Counted from the stretch's first letter, positions 33,524 through 42,470 are shown. The stretch is 64,000 nucleotides of DNA from Opitutia bacterium Tous-C4FEB (GCA_002304445.1 NEVA01000006.1:62001-126000), one strand, 5' to 3'. The notes: a model not told the origin generated them from the sequence alone. Program-made: numbers and translations.

Positions 33524-33777
33524 CCGAGATCGCCCTCGTGCTCCGCGTCGCGCATCGCCTTCACCTCCGCCGCCGTGAAGACCCGATCGCCCCAAGTCTC
33601 CTTCAATCGCCCCATAAAGTCCGGCAGCTTGAACGCCTTGCCCTTCGCCCGCGGCAACGCCGTCAGCAGTGCGACCGGCTGCCCGCGTTTCTCAATGCGC
33701 ACCGACTCCCCGTCACTCAACCACGCTTCGAGCTTGGAGAAGTTGTTGCGTAGGTCGCGGACCGTAGCGGTTTTTAT
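33520..33777 (-). CDS. Phd/VapB-type antitoxin with non-standard start
   Basis: DNA-binding antitoxin of the PIN toxin. The natural N-terminus for this family (KTATVRDLRNNFSKLEAWL) begins exactly at an ATA codon (33777-33775); no ATG, GTG or TTG precedes it before an in-frame stop. The first ordinary start is TTG at 33720, which would remove 19 residues of the DNA-binding part. A promoter with a perfect TTGACA and 17-base spacer would start transcription at or beside the ATA. So either ATA is used on a leaderless message, or the antitoxin has lost its start. The rest of the protein (SVRIEKRGQPVALLTALPR) is normal. Confidence 0.75.
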   Translation of the reverse strand: MKTATVRDLRNNFSKLEAWLSDGESVRIEKRGQPVALLTALPRAKGKAFKLPDFMGRLKETWGDRVFTAAEVKAMRDAEHEGDLG

Positions 33778-33812
33778 GTGGACATAATTAGTTCACATCA
33801 ACCGCCTGTCAA
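33776..33812 (-). promoter_or_regulatory. Promoter and palindromic operator of the toxin-antitoxin pair
   Basis: Minus strand: -35 TTGACA (33812-33807), 17-base spacer, -10-like AATTAT (33789-33784). A 23-bp palindrome (ATGTGAAC, 7 bases, GTCCACAT; 33798-33776) overlaps the -10 and reaches the ATA start. This fits autorepression by the antitoxin-toxin complex. The predicted transcription start, about seven bases after the -10, falls at the antitoxin start codon. Confidence 0.65.
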
Positions 33813-33888
33813 TTTTGCCACACCGGCCCATCGGCTGCTCCGAAAACGACTCTTTGTTTTCAGACCGCGATCTTTTTGACTCCCTGCC

Positions 33889-34944
33889 ATGCAACTTCCG
33901 CCGCGCCGGACCATCGAAATCGGCCTTGATAGTTTTGCCACCGCGTTCCGCAAGGAATCCACCGACTTCGCCGTCGACGCTTCGGCCTCCCTTCGCGATC
34001 TCGTCACGCGCATCGCCCACGCCGAAGCCGTCGGACTCGACCACTTTGGCATCGGCGAACATCACCGCCGCGACTTCCTCGACTCCGCCCCGCCCGTCAT
34101 CCTCGCCGCCGCCGCCGCGAAAACTTCCCGCATCCGCCTCACCAGCGCCGTCACCGTGCTCAGCGCCGCCGATCCCGTGCGCGTGTTTCAACAATTCGCC
34201 ACCCTCGATCTGCTTTCGCAGGGCCGCGCCGAGATGGTCGTCGGCCGCGGCTCCTTCATCGAGTCGTTCCCACTCTTCGGCCTGCAGTTAAAAGACTACG
34301 ACTCTCTCTTCACCGAGAAGCTCGATCTCCTCCTGAAGATCCGCGCCCACGAACACGTCACGTGGTCCGGCCGCCACCGCCCCGCGCTCACCGGCCAAGG
34401 CGTCTATCCGCGCCCGCTGCAAAACCCGTTGCCCGTCTGGATCGGCGTCGGCGGCACGCCCGAGTCGTTCGTCCGCGCCGGCACACTCGGCCTGCCCCTG
34501 ATGGTCGCCATCATCGGCGGCGAGACCCGCCGCTTCCGCCCGCTCGTCGATCTCTATCGGGAAGCCGGAGCCGCCGCCGGGCATGCTCCGGCGCAACTCA
34601 AAGTAGGCGTGCACGCTCTCGGCTATGTCGCCGCCACCACCGAGCAAGCCGCCGAAGAGTTTTTTCCCGGTTACGCCCACGCTTTCACCGAGGTCGGCAA
34701 AGAGCGCGGCTGGCCGCCCGTCACGCGCGCTCATTTCAACTCGCTCATCGGCCGCCATGGCGCGCTCCTCGTCGGCGGCCCCGATGAAATCGCGCAAAAA
34801 ATCCTCGAACACAGCGCCGCTCTCGGCGGCATCTCGCGGCTCAGTTTCCAGATGGACGTCGCCGCGCTCCCACACGCAAAACTCATGCAGGCCATCACCC
34901 TGCTTGGCGAACGCGTCGCCCCGCTCGTGCGTGCGACCGCTTGA
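33889..34944 (+). CDS. LLM class flavin-dependent oxidoreductase
   Basis: Luciferase-like monooxygenase family protein, 351 residues, using reduced FMN or F420. Typical features: EAVGLDHFGIGEHHRRDFLDSAPPVILAAAAAKT (residues 52-85), AVTVLSAADPVRVFQQFATLDLLSQGRAEMVVGRGSF and PVWIGVGGTPESFVRAG. The C-terminus includes GGPDEIAQKILEHSA. It resembles the group of uncharacterised LLM oxidoreductases known from many genomes. Cytoplasmic. Start ATG at 33889. Confidence 0.92.
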   Translation: MQLPPRRTIEIGLDSFATAFRKESTDFAVDASASLRDLVTRIAHAEAVGLDHFGIGEHHRRDFLDSAPPVILAAAAAKTSRIRLTSAVTVLSAADPVRVFQQFATLDLLSQGRAEMVVGRGSFIESFPLFGLQLKDYDSLFTEKLDLLLKIRAHEHVTWSGRHRPALTGQGVYPRPLQNPLPVWIGVGGTPESFVRAGTLGLPLMVAIIGGETRRFRPLVDLYREAGAAAGHAPAQLKVGVHALGYVAATTEQAAEEFFPGYAHAFTEVGKERGWPPVTRAHFNSLIGRHGALLVGGPDEIAQKILEHSAALGGISRLSFQMDVAALPHAKLMQAITLLGERVAPLVRATA

Positions 34945-34973
34945 CGCGCCGCGCCGTTGACCGACCGTCACCC

Positions 34974-35582
34974 ATGCGCCCTTTCCGTTCCCCCGTATCG
35001 CTCGTGGTTCTAACCGCCGCGCTGCCCGTTCTCGTCGCCGCCGAAACAACCAAAGGTCTGCCGAGCTCACCGCCGGCACCCGCAACCTTTATGACTCTCT
35101 TCGATTTCTCCGGCTCCGCCGCCGAGCCCGGCTGGACTGCCGTCAACGACGGCGTCATGGGCGGCGTCTCTCGCGGAGGCGCAAAACTCGTCGATGGCTC
35201 ACTCCACTTTCGCGGCATTCTCTCCCTCGACAACAACGGCGGCTTTTCCTCGATCCGCTCGGGCGGCCCCATCCGCGACTTGAGCGCGGCGCAGGTGATC
35301 GTGCTCCGCGTCAAGGGCGACGGTCGCCGCTATCGCCTCCAGCTCGCGACCGACGCCCAATACCGCCGCTCCCGCATTTCTTACCAGGCCGAGTTCCCCA
35401 CCCAAGTCGGAACATGGCTCGAAGTCCGCGTGCCGCTCGCCACGCTCGTTCCGATGTTTCGCGGGCAAACCCTTTCCGGCCCGAAGCTGGACCGCGCTCG
35501 GATCGAAGAGGTCGGCGTGTCGCTCGCCGACGGCAATCCCGGCGCCTTCGCGCTCGAGATCGACTGGATCAAGGCCGAGTAA
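34974..35582 (+). CDS. Exported CIA30 family protein
   Basis: A 202-residue protein with a signal peptide (SLVVLTAALPVLVAAE). The rest matches the CIA30 / NDUFAF1-like beta-sandwich: GWTAVNDGVMGGVSRGGAKLVDGSLHFRGILSLDNNGGFSSIRSG, VLRVKGDGRRYRLQL and the closing LADGNPGAFALEIDWIKAE. In bacteria the role is unclear; it may bind sugars or other ligands outside the cytoplasm. Start ATG at 34974. Confidence 0.9.
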   Translation: MRPFRSPVSLVVLTAALPVLVAAETTKGLPSSPPAPATFMTLFDFSGSAAEPGWTAVNDGVMGGVSRGGAKLVDGSLHFRGILSLDNNGGFSSIRSGGPIRDLSAAQVIVLRVKGDGRRYRLQLATDAQYRRSRISYQAEFPTQVGTWLEVRVPLATLVPMFRGQTLSGPKLDRARIEEVGVSLADGNPGAFALEIDWIKAE

Positions 35583-35588
35583 CCCACA

Positions 35589-35608
35589 GGAACGGGTTCG
35601 CCCGTTCC
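35589..35608 (+). terminator. UUCG-loop hairpin after the CIA30 gene
   Basis: GGAACGGG, TTCG, CCCGTTCC, an 8-bp perfect stem with a very stable tetraloop, six bases past the stop at 35582. No U-tract follows, so it may stabilise the mRNA end or be a REP-like unit rather than a true terminator. Confidence 0.5.
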
Positions 35609-35748
35609 GACCCTGGAGATCGACTCCACCCCACGGCCGTTCGGGGGCTGAAAATTCAGCTCGGAATCTGACCGACCCAATTCCGTGCCTCGGCGCTTGC
35701 AGTCGTTGTCCCGCGGCCTTGATTCTCACTCTTCCCCACTCCCGAAAA

Positions 35749-38700
35749 ATGCTATTTCCTCGTCACCGATTCTGGTCTGTCTGCGGACTGTTTGCTGTCA
35801 GCGCGACCTTGTTGATCTTTCAGGCCAGCGGCCGCTCCGGCACCGCTCCGAGCCAACCCGCCGCGAAAGCGGAAGCCAGCGCCCAGTCTCAAACCGTCGC
35901 CACCACCACCCCCGTGGCGAAACTCTCTTTCGGCACCCACATCCAGCCCATCATCTCCGAGCACTGTTACCATTGCCACGGTCCTGATGCCGGCACCCGC
36001 AAAGCCGATCTGCGCCTCGACCAAGCTGCCAGCGCCACGCTCGACCGCGGCGGCTACTCCGCCATCAAACCTTTCAAGCCGGAGGAGAGCGAAATCATCG
36101 CCCGGATCGTTTCCACCGACGCGGAAGAAATGATGCCGCCGCCCGAGGCGCACAAACGTCTCTCGCCCGACGAGATCGCAAAACTCCGCCAGTGGATCAG
36201 CGAGGGCGCCGTTTACGAAAGCCACTGGGCCTTCGCCGTCCCCACCCGCCCCACCGTGCCGGCCATTCCGGTCGCTCAACTCTCAACGCTCAACTCTCAA
36301 CCCTCCCCGAATCCCATCGACGCCTTCATCGCCGCAAAACTCGCCGGCACCGGCCTTACCCCTTCGCCCGAAGCGGACCGCACCACGCTCATCCGCCGCG
36401 TCACCTACGATCTCACCGGTCTCCCGCCTGCACCCGCCGAGGTCGCCGCGTTTATCGCCGATCTGAAACCCGGCGCTTACGAGCGCGTCGTCGACCGCCT
36501 CCTCACCAGCCCACGCTACGGTGAGCACCGCGCCCGCTACTGGCTCGACTACATGCGCTACGCCGACACCCACGGCATCCACTTCGACAATTTCCGCTCG
36601 ATCTGGCCGTACCGCGACTACGTCATCCGCGCCTTCAACGCCAACAAGCCCTTCGACCGTTTTGTGCGCGAGCAGCTCGCCGGCGACCTGCTCCCCGACC
36701 GCACGTTCGACTCGCTCACCGCCACCGGCTTCGTCCGCTCCAATCTCACCACCAACGAGGGCGGCACCGTGACGGAGGAAGTCTTCGTCAACCAGACCCG
36801 TGACCGCGTCGAGTCCTTCGGCGCGACTTTCCTCGGTCTCACCACCGGTTGCGCCGCCTGCCACGACCACAAATTCGACCCCACCTCCCAACACGACTTC
36901 TACGCCCTCGCCGCCTACTTGGGGAACACCTCTGAAAAACCCTGGGACTTCAACATCGCCGACCCCGCGCCGGTCTTGCGCCTGCCCAAACCCGAAAACG
37001 CCGCCACCGCCGAACTGCTCTTCACGCAACGCTCCGCGCTCATCACCCAGCTCGACGCCCGCCGCACCCGCGCCGTCGATCTCACCGCCTCATGGCTCGC
37101 CGCGGGTAACGCCCCGAAAGCCGTCCCCACCGACGGCTTGGAGATCCGCCTGAAATTCGACGAGGGCAAAGGCGACGTGGTCAAAAACTCCGCCCCGCTC
37201 GCAAAGGTCGAGTATTTCAAGGCCGACACCAATCCACTGCTGTGGACCGAGACCAACTGGCTCTGGCCGGCGATGCGCATGGACATCAACACCCGCATTT
37301 CCCTCGGTGACCAAGGCGACGTCAGCGCCGACCAGGCGTTTTCCGCCGGCAGTTGGATCATGCTCCGGGATAAGCCCGGCGGCAACGCGATCACCCGGGG
37401 TGGCACGGGCAACGGCTCCCTCATCGCCCGCATGGGCGATTCCAAACGCCGCGGCGGCGCCGGCTGGGATATTGCCCAAGACGGTCGGCGGATCGTCGTC
37501 AGCCTCATGCCGGAACTGACCGAGGCCGAGCTCGCCGCGATCGCCGCCGCCGCGCCGAAACCCGCCACCCCGCCCGCAGCACCCGCCGCCGCCGTCGCGG
37601 CCAACGCCACTCCTCCCACCCCGGCCGCGCCGCCCATCGCAGCGGCGCAGACCGTCGCCACTCCACCGGGCCGCGGCCTGCGCATCGCCACGCTCCCCGG
37701 CCTCATCAACCGCGATGAATGGGTCCACGTCTTTGTCACCTACGACGGTTCCCGCAAAGCCTCCGGCCTCACCGTCTATCTCAACGGCAAACGCGCCGAC
37801 ACCGAAATCACCATCGACGCCCTCAGCGCCAGCGACTGCATCGAGACCGACGCCGAAATGCACGTCGGGCGCCGCGACGACTACAATCCGATGCGCGAAA
37901 CCCGCTTCCAAGACCTGCGGTTTTACCGTCGGCTGTTAACGGCTCCCGAGGTCGCCCGTCTCCCCTTCGAGGACGTCGCCGCCGAGATCTTCGCTCGCCA
38001 GCCCGATCCGAAAAAGTGGACCACCGACGAACGCTTCGTCGTCGTCGACCGTTTTTATCTCGGCGAAAAGGACGCCGATGCGATCGCGCTGGCCTCGGCC
38101 GTTGCCTCTCACGACAAGGCCTTTGCCACGCTCACCAAAGACGGCACGCCGACCTTGATCGCCCTCGAGAAAGACACCCCGGCATTCTCCGATATTCTGA
38201 AACGGGGCGATTACTTTGCCCGCGGCGAACGCGTCGAGCCCGCCCCGCCCCACTTCCTCGCGCCTTTGCCCAAAGGCGCGCCCAACAATCGCCTCGGCCT
38301 CGCCGAGTGGTTGCTCGCACCCGACCAGCCGCTCATGGCCCGCGTCACCGTCAACCGCATGTGGCAGGAAGTCTTCGGCCACGGCATCGTCGAGAGCGCC
38401 GGCGACTTCGGCATCACCGGCGACCGCCCGTCACACCCCGAGTTGCTCGACTGGCTCGCCGTCGAATTCCGCGAGAGCGGTTGGGACGTTAAGAAACTCT
38501 ACCGCCTGCTGGTCACCTCCGCCACCTACCGCCAGTCCGCCGTGGCCACACCCGAGAGCCTCGCAAAAGACCTCGGCAACAAATTCCTCGCCCGCGGCCC
38601 GCGCTTCCGCATGGACGCCGAGATGCTGCGCGACAGCGCCCTCGCCGCCTCCGGCCTGCTCGTCGAGAAAATCGGCGGCCCACCCGTGAAGCCTTATCAG

Positions 38701-39231
38701 CCGGCCGGTATTTGGGAAGAGGTCGCCATGCCCGAGTCCAACACCAAAACCTACGCCCAAGGCAAAGGCGAAGACCTCTACCGTCGCAGCGTCTACACCT
38801 TTTGGAAACGGGCCTCCGCCCCCGCGAGCTTGGAGACCTTCGATGCGACCTCGCGCGAGGTCGCGTGCACCCGACGCGCCCGCACCAACACCCCGCTTCA
38901 GGCCTTCGTCACGATGAACGACCCGCAATGGCTCGAAGCCGCGCGCAAGCTCGCCGAGCGCGCCGTCAAGGCCGCGCCCAACGCCGAAGCGCGCATCGAC
39001 TACATGGCGCGCCGCACCCTCGCCCGTCCGCTCGCCGCCCGTGAAACCGCCATCCTCCTCCGCAGCGCGGAGACCTTCCGCACCCGCTTTGCCGATCGGG
39101 GCGAGGAAGTCGCCGCCCTCCTCACCATCGGCGATTCCCCTGCCGATCCGACCCTCCCGCCCCTCGAACTCGCCCAATGGACGATGGTCGCCAGCCAGTT
39201 TCTCAACCTCGACGAGTTCCTCACCAAGTAA
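35749..39231 (+). CDS. PSD1 / DUF1549-DUF1553 protein with cytochrome-like domain
   Basis: A 1160-residue exported protein of the planctomycete/verrucomicrobial type. After an N-terminal hydrophobic segment comes a cytochrome c-like domain with heme motif CYHCH (about residue 72), DUF1549 with RRVTYDLTGLPPAP and DYMRYADTHG, and a second CxxCH (GCAACHDHKFDP, about residue 365). A LamG-like beta-sandwich follows (near 470-730, with an alanine/proline-rich insertion). The last part is DUF1553 (RLGLAEWLLAPDQPLMARVTVNRMWQEVFGHGIV, RRARTNTPLQAFVTMNDP). The stretch QLSTLNSQP near residue 180 comes from the CTCAACTCTCAAC repeat. Likely forms a unit with the next gene in polysaccharide or phenolic breakdown. 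Confidence 0.93.
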   Translation: MLFPRHRFWSVCGLFAVSATLLIFQASGRSGTAPSQPAAKAEASAQSQTVATTTPVAKLSFGTHIQPIISEHCYHCHGPDAGTRKADLRLDQAASATLDRGGYSAIKPFKPEESEIIARIVSTDAEEMMPPPEAHKRLSPDEIAKLRQWISEGAVYESHWAFAVPTRPTVPAIPVAQLSTLNSQPSPNPIDAFIAAKLAGTGLTPSPEADRTTLIRRVTYDLTGLPPAPAEVAAFIADLKPGAYERVVDRLLTSPRYGEHRARYWLDYMRYADTHGIHFDNFRSIWPYRDYVIRAFNANKPFDRFVREQLAGDLLPDRTFDSLTATGFVRSNLTTNEGGTVTEEVFVNQTRDRVESFGATFLGLTTGCAACHDHKFDPTSQHDFYALAAYLGNTSEKPWDFNIADPAPVLRLPKPENAATAELLFTQRSALITQLDARRTRAVDLTASWLAAGNAPKAVPTDGLEIRLKFDEGKGDVVKNSAPLAKVEYFKADTNPLLWTETNWLWPAMRMDINTRISLGDQGDVSADQAFSAGSWIMLRDKPGGNAITRGGTGNGSLIARMGDSKRRGGAGWDIAQDGRRIVVSLMPELTEAELAAIAAAAPKPATPPAAPAAAVAANATPPTPAAPPIAAAQTVATPPGRGLRIATLPGLINRDEWVHVFVTYDGSRKASGLTVYLNGKRADTEITIDALSASDCIETDAEMHVGRRDDYNPMRETRFQDLRFYRRLLTAPEVARLPFEDVAAEIFARQPDPKKWTTDERFVVVDRFYLGEKDADAIALASAVASHDKAFATLTKDGTPTLIALEKDTPAFSDILKRGDYFARGERVEPAPPHFLAPLPKGAPNNRLGLAEWLLAPDQPLMARVTVNRMWQEVFGHGIVESAGDFGITGDRPSHPELLDWLAVEFRESGWDVKKLYRLLVTSATYRQSAVATPESLAKDLGNKFLARGPRFRMDAEMLRDSALAASGLLVEKIGGPPVKPYQPAGIWEEVAMPESNTKTYAQGKGEDLYRRSVYTFWKRASAPASLETFDATSREVACTRRARTNTPLQAFVTMNDPQWLEAARKLAERAVKAAPNAEARIDYMARRTLARPLAARETAILLRSAETFRTRFADRGEEVAALLTIGDSPADPTLPPLELAQWTMVASQFLNLDEFLTK

Positions 39232-39241
39232 CGCGCTCCCC

Positions 39242-40792
39242 ATGAATCCTCACGCCCATCACTCCGCCGCCGACCACGATCTCTGCTCCGACCACGGCGG
39301 CGAACACCCAACCGTGCTCGATTTGCCCCACGTGCCCCTCGGCCTGAAACGCGAGTGGCTCGACCTCGAAACACGACGGCACTTCCTCGGCAAAGGCGTC
39401 AAAGCCCTCGGCTGGGCCGGCCTCGCCACTCTGCTTGCCAAAGCCACGCCCGATCTCGCGGCCAAGGCCGCCCTCCAAGGCGTCCGCACCCACTTCGCTC
39501 CAAAGGCGAAACGCGCGATCTATCTCTTCATGGCCGGCGCGCCCTCCCAATTCGAGACGTGGGACTACAAGCCCGCCTTGCCCGGTCTCTTCAACAGCGA
39601 CCTGCCCGAGTCGGTGCGCGGTGGCCAGACGCTCACCGGCATGACCGCCAGCCAGACCCGTTTCCCGATCGCGCCGAGCTTTGCCAAATTCAGCCAACAC
39701 GGAAAATCCGGCACGTGGGTCTCCGATCTCCTGCCGCACACTGCCAAACTCGTGGACGACATCTGTCTGATCAAGTCGCTCCACACCGATGCGATCAATC
39801 ACGAGCCCGCCATCCTCCAGCTCACCACCGGCAACATGTTTCCCGGCCGCCCTTCGATCGGCTCGTGGCTTTCCTACGGCCTCGGCGCCGCCAACGAAGA
39901 ACTTCCGACCTTCGTCGTGATGACTTCGAAGATGCCCCACCGCACCAACGTGCAGGCACTTTCCAACCGGCTCTGGTCGTCCGGTTTCCTCTCCCCCGAA
40001 CACACCGCCGTCACCCTCCGCGCCGGCGCCGATCCCGTCCTCTACATCAACAACCCGAAGGGCATCCAAAGCGATGTCCGCCGGGCCATGATCGACGGCG
40101 TCAACGACCTGAACCGCCACCTGTTTGAGAGCGTCGGCGATCCCGAGATCAACGCCCGCATTTCCCAATACGAGATGGCGTTCAAGATGCAGACTTCGGT
40201 GCCCGAACTCGCCGATTTCTCGAAGGAACCGCAGTCCACCTGGGACCTTTACGGCGAGAAAGCCAAGGAGCCCGGCACCTTCGCCTACAACTGTCTCATG
40301 GCCCGCCGCCTCGCCGAGCGCGGCGTGCTCTTCAGCCAGATTTTCCTCCGCAGTTGGGACCAGCACAGCAATCTGCCGAGAAACATCGGCCTCATGTGCG
40401 AAGACTCCGACCGGCCGACCGCCGCGCTTCTCACCGATCTCAAACAACGGGGTCTCCTCGACGACACCCTCGTGATCTGGGGCGGGGAATTCGGCCGCAC
40501 CGTTTACTCCCAAGGCACCCTCAGCGGCACCAACTACGGCCGCGACCATCACCCGCGTTGCTTCAGCATGTGGATGGCGGGCGGCGGCGTGAAACCCGGC
40601 ATCTCCTACGGCGAGACCGACGATTTTTCCTACAACATCACGAAGAACCCGATCCACATCCGCGATCTTCACGCGACGATCCTCAATCAGTTCGGTCTCA
40701 GCCACGAACGCCTCACCTTTAAATTCCAAGGCCTCGACCAACGTCTCACCGGCGTCAATCCGGCGAAAGTCATCAAGGAACTCCTCGCCTGA
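39242..40792 (+). CDS. DUF1501 domain-containing protein with Tat signal
   Basis: A 516-residue protein, the usual companion of PSD1 proteins. A twin-arginine segment (TRRHFLGKGVKALGWAGLATLLA) lies near residues 38-60. The DUF1501 body has FMAGAPSQFETWDYKP, MLPHTAKLVDDICLIKSLHTDAINHEPA, LWGGEFGRTVYSQG and GRDHHPRCFSMWMAGGGVK; it is alkaline phosphatase-like with conserved His and Asp residues. It starts ten bases after the PSD1 stop, so the two are one operon. Function unproved. Confidence 0.94.
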   Translation: MNPHAHHSAADHDLCSDHGGEHPTVLDLPHVPLGLKREWLDLETRRHFLGKGVKALGWAGLATLLAKATPDLAAKAALQGVRTHFAPKAKRAIYLFMAGAPSQFETWDYKPALPGLFNSDLPESVRGGQTLTGMTASQTRFPIAPSFAKFSQHGKSGTWVSDLLPHTAKLVDDICLIKSLHTDAINHEPAILQLTTGNMFPGRPSIGSWLSYGLGAANEELPTFVVMTSKMPHRTNVQALSNRLWSSGFLSPEHTAVTLRAGADPVLYINNPKGIQSDVRRAMIDGVNDLNRHLFESVGDPEINARISQYEMAFKMQTSVPELADFSKEPQSTWDLYGEKAKEPGTFAYNCLMARRLAERGVLFSQIFLRSWDQHSNLPRNIGLMCEDSDRPTAALLTDLKQRGLLDDTLVIWGGEFGRTVYSQGTLSGTNYGRDHHPRCFSMWMAGGGVKPGISYGETDDFSYNITKNPIHIRDLHATILNQFGLSHERLTFKFQGLDQRLTGVNPAKVIKELLA

Positions 40793-40847
40793 TACTTTCC
40801 CATCGATCAACTTTCATTCTTTGCCTTCACCCTTCATCCGTCCCCCT

Positions 40848-41900
40848 ATGCAAACTCGCCGCTCATTCCTCACCCAAATCGCCGCCACCGCCGCTGTCAC
40901 CTCAGTCTCCGCTCCCTTTATCCGCGCCCAGACGAAGACCGGCTCGGCTTCCCTGATCACCGGCACCGGCGCGCACACTTACGAGGTGATCCACGACTGG
41001 TTACCCGAGCCACAGGGCCTCGTCTGGGGCGACACCCACGGTCTGGCCCAGGACAGCCAGGGCCTCATCTACGTCGCCCACACCGTCAACACCACGTCGA
41101 TGCGCCCCGAGTCCGTCATCGTTTACGATGCCAAGGGCAAATTCGTCCGCGCCTTCGGTGAAGAATTCCGCAGCGGCGCCCACGGCCTCGGCGTCCGCAA
41201 AGAGGGCAGCAACGAGTTCCTCTATCACTGTGACACCGCCCGCTGCAAAGTCGTGAAGACCACGCTCACCGGCGAGGTCGTTTGGACCGCCGGCTACCCG
41301 ACGGCCAATCCCGCCTACAACGCCAAGCCCGTCCGCTTCATTCCCACCAACGTCGCCTTCGCCCCCAACGGCGAAGTCTTCATCGGCGACGGCTACGGCT
41401 CCAGCCGGATGCTGCGCTACTCCATCGACGGGAAATTCATCAACGAAGTTTCGAAGCCCGGCAAAGGCGACCAGGAGCTCAGCGGACCCCACGGCCAATA
41501 TGTCGACTCGCGCGGCAAAGAGCCCGTGCTCGTCATCGCCGACCGCACCAACCGCCGCCTTCAAACCTATACCCTCGCCGGCCAACACCTCCGCACCATC
41601 AAGGACGACACCAAGCTCCGCGAACCGTGCCACTTCGACGTGCGCGGCGACCTCATGGTGTGCCCCGACCTCGACAGCCAAGTCTGCTTGCTCGACAAAG
41701 ACTACAAAGTCATCGCCCAGCTCGGCGACGGCATCGAGGAAAACGGCAAACGGGGCTCCCGCCGCGGCCAGTCGCGCGCCGAGTTTACTCCCGGCAAATT
41801 CATCACCCCCCACGGCGCGATCTTCCTCAACAACGGCGACATCCTCGTCGCCGAATGGCTCCCCATCGGCCGCATCACGCTCTTGCGCAAAATCGCCTGA
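40848..41900 (+). CDS. Exported beta-propeller (NHL-like) protein
   Basis: A 350-residue protein with a Tat signal (MQTRRSFLTQIAATAAVTSVSAPFIRA). The mature part is a six-bladed NHL-type propeller: HGLAQDSQGLIYVAHTV, GAHGLGVRKEGSNEFLYHCD, FAPNGEVFIGDGYGSSRMLRYS, ISHPHG-type GPHGQYVDSRG and ILVAEWLPIGRITLLRKI. It resembles peptidyl-alpha-hydroxyglycine lyase-like propellers but no active-site claim is made. It follows the PSD1-DUF1501 pair by 55 bases and probably belongs to the same operon. Start ATG at 40848. Confidence 0.88.
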   Translation: MQTRRSFLTQIAATAAVTSVSAPFIRAQTKTGSASLITGTGAHTYEVIHDWLPEPQGLVWGDTHGLAQDSQGLIYVAHTVNTTSMRPESVIVYDAKGKFVRAFGEEFRSGAHGLGVRKEGSNEFLYHCDTARCKVVKTTLTGEVVWTAGYPTANPAYNAKPVRFIPTNVAFAPNGEVFIGDGYGSSRMLRYSIDGKFINEVSKPGKGDQELSGPHGQYVDSRGKEPVLVIADRTNRRLQTYTLAGQHLRTIKDDTKLREPCHFDVRGDLMVCPDLDSQVCLLDKDYKVIAQLGDGIEENGKRGSRRGQSRAEFTPGKFITPHGAIFLNNGDILVAEWLPIGRITLLRKIA

Positions 41901-41911
41901 GTCAGCCGGGG

Positions 41912-41938
41912 CACGGGCACCTCGCCCGTGATATTTTT
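41912..41938 (+). terminator. Terminator of the PSD1-DUF1501-propeller operon
   Basis: CACGGGC, loop ACCTC, GCCCGTG, followed by ATATTTTT. A 7-bp stem with a partial U-tract, 11 bases after the stop. The stem belongs to the same CACGGGCG/CGCCCGTG palindrome family as the in-gene hairpin at 46167-46185. Confidence 0.75.
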
Positions 41939-41992
41939 CGCGGACTCCGCTCCCGCCGAAGGTCAAGTCCACGGCGCGGGAAATCCATCGAA

Positions 41993-42394
41993 TTGCTTTC
42001 GCCGTTTGCGCCGAAGGTCAGCCAACCGCGCATCCGGCGGGAGCACTCGGAGGCAGTTCAACTCGCCGCCGTGGCGCGGCTCTTCAATCAGACTGACGCC
42101 ACCGACAGCATTTGCTTTATCGAACCCGGTAAGCTGCTGGTCCGGTTGGAACCACCCGGCGCTGAACGCACCGCACTCCATCAAATCAAAGCCCGCGATC
42201 GCCTAATACCAACGTCCCTTGATCAACAGACGGTCATTGCGAGAAGCGCCGCGAAGAAGCAATCCAGCTGGATTGCCACGGCGCGCTTCGAGCACCTCGC
42301 AATTACAAACGTCTGGAAATTAAGGGACGTTGGTATCAGCGAGATGGCGCTCGACCGACACGGCCCAAGCCCTCTGCGATCTTGCGGGGATTGA
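41993..42394 (+). pseudogene. Possible small gene or gene remnant split by a MITE
   Basis: A frame beginning at TTG 41993 reads plausibly as protein (ELLSPFAPKVSQPRI, AVQLAAVARLFNQTDATD, SICFIEPGKLLVRLEPPG, ERTALHQIKARDRL). It is then interrupted by the MITE-like hairpin at 42204-42338 and continues as SEMALDRHGPSP to a stop at 42394. Without the insertion the two parts would join as a helical run. No family is recognised and no ATG is present, so this is a weak call. Confidence 0.3.
42204..42338. mobile_element. MITE-like 135-bp hairpin element
   Basis: Ends in 17-base terminal inverted repeats, TAATACCAACGTCCCTT and its complement with one mismatch. An inner pair (CATTGCGAG ... CTCGCAAT) and a central perfect 18-bp palindrome GCAATCCAGCTGGATTGC (42259-42276) make the whole element fold as one long hairpin. 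The inner CATTGCGAG...GCAATCC sequence resembles a repeat family seen in many bacterial genomes. It encodes nothing itself. No target duplication is obvious. Confidence 0.75.
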
Positions 42395-42470
42395 GTCTTC
42401 CACGCGCCCGACTCCCAACCATCGTCTGGTCGCCGCCAACCGGTGACCCAACGGGCGCAGCACGCTCGAG

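Noticed and set aside
41928-42206. 92-codon plus-strand protein in the propeller-HTH gap
   Set aside because: The alternative frame starting at 41993 is more protein-like; this one is serine/arginine/proline-rich noise.
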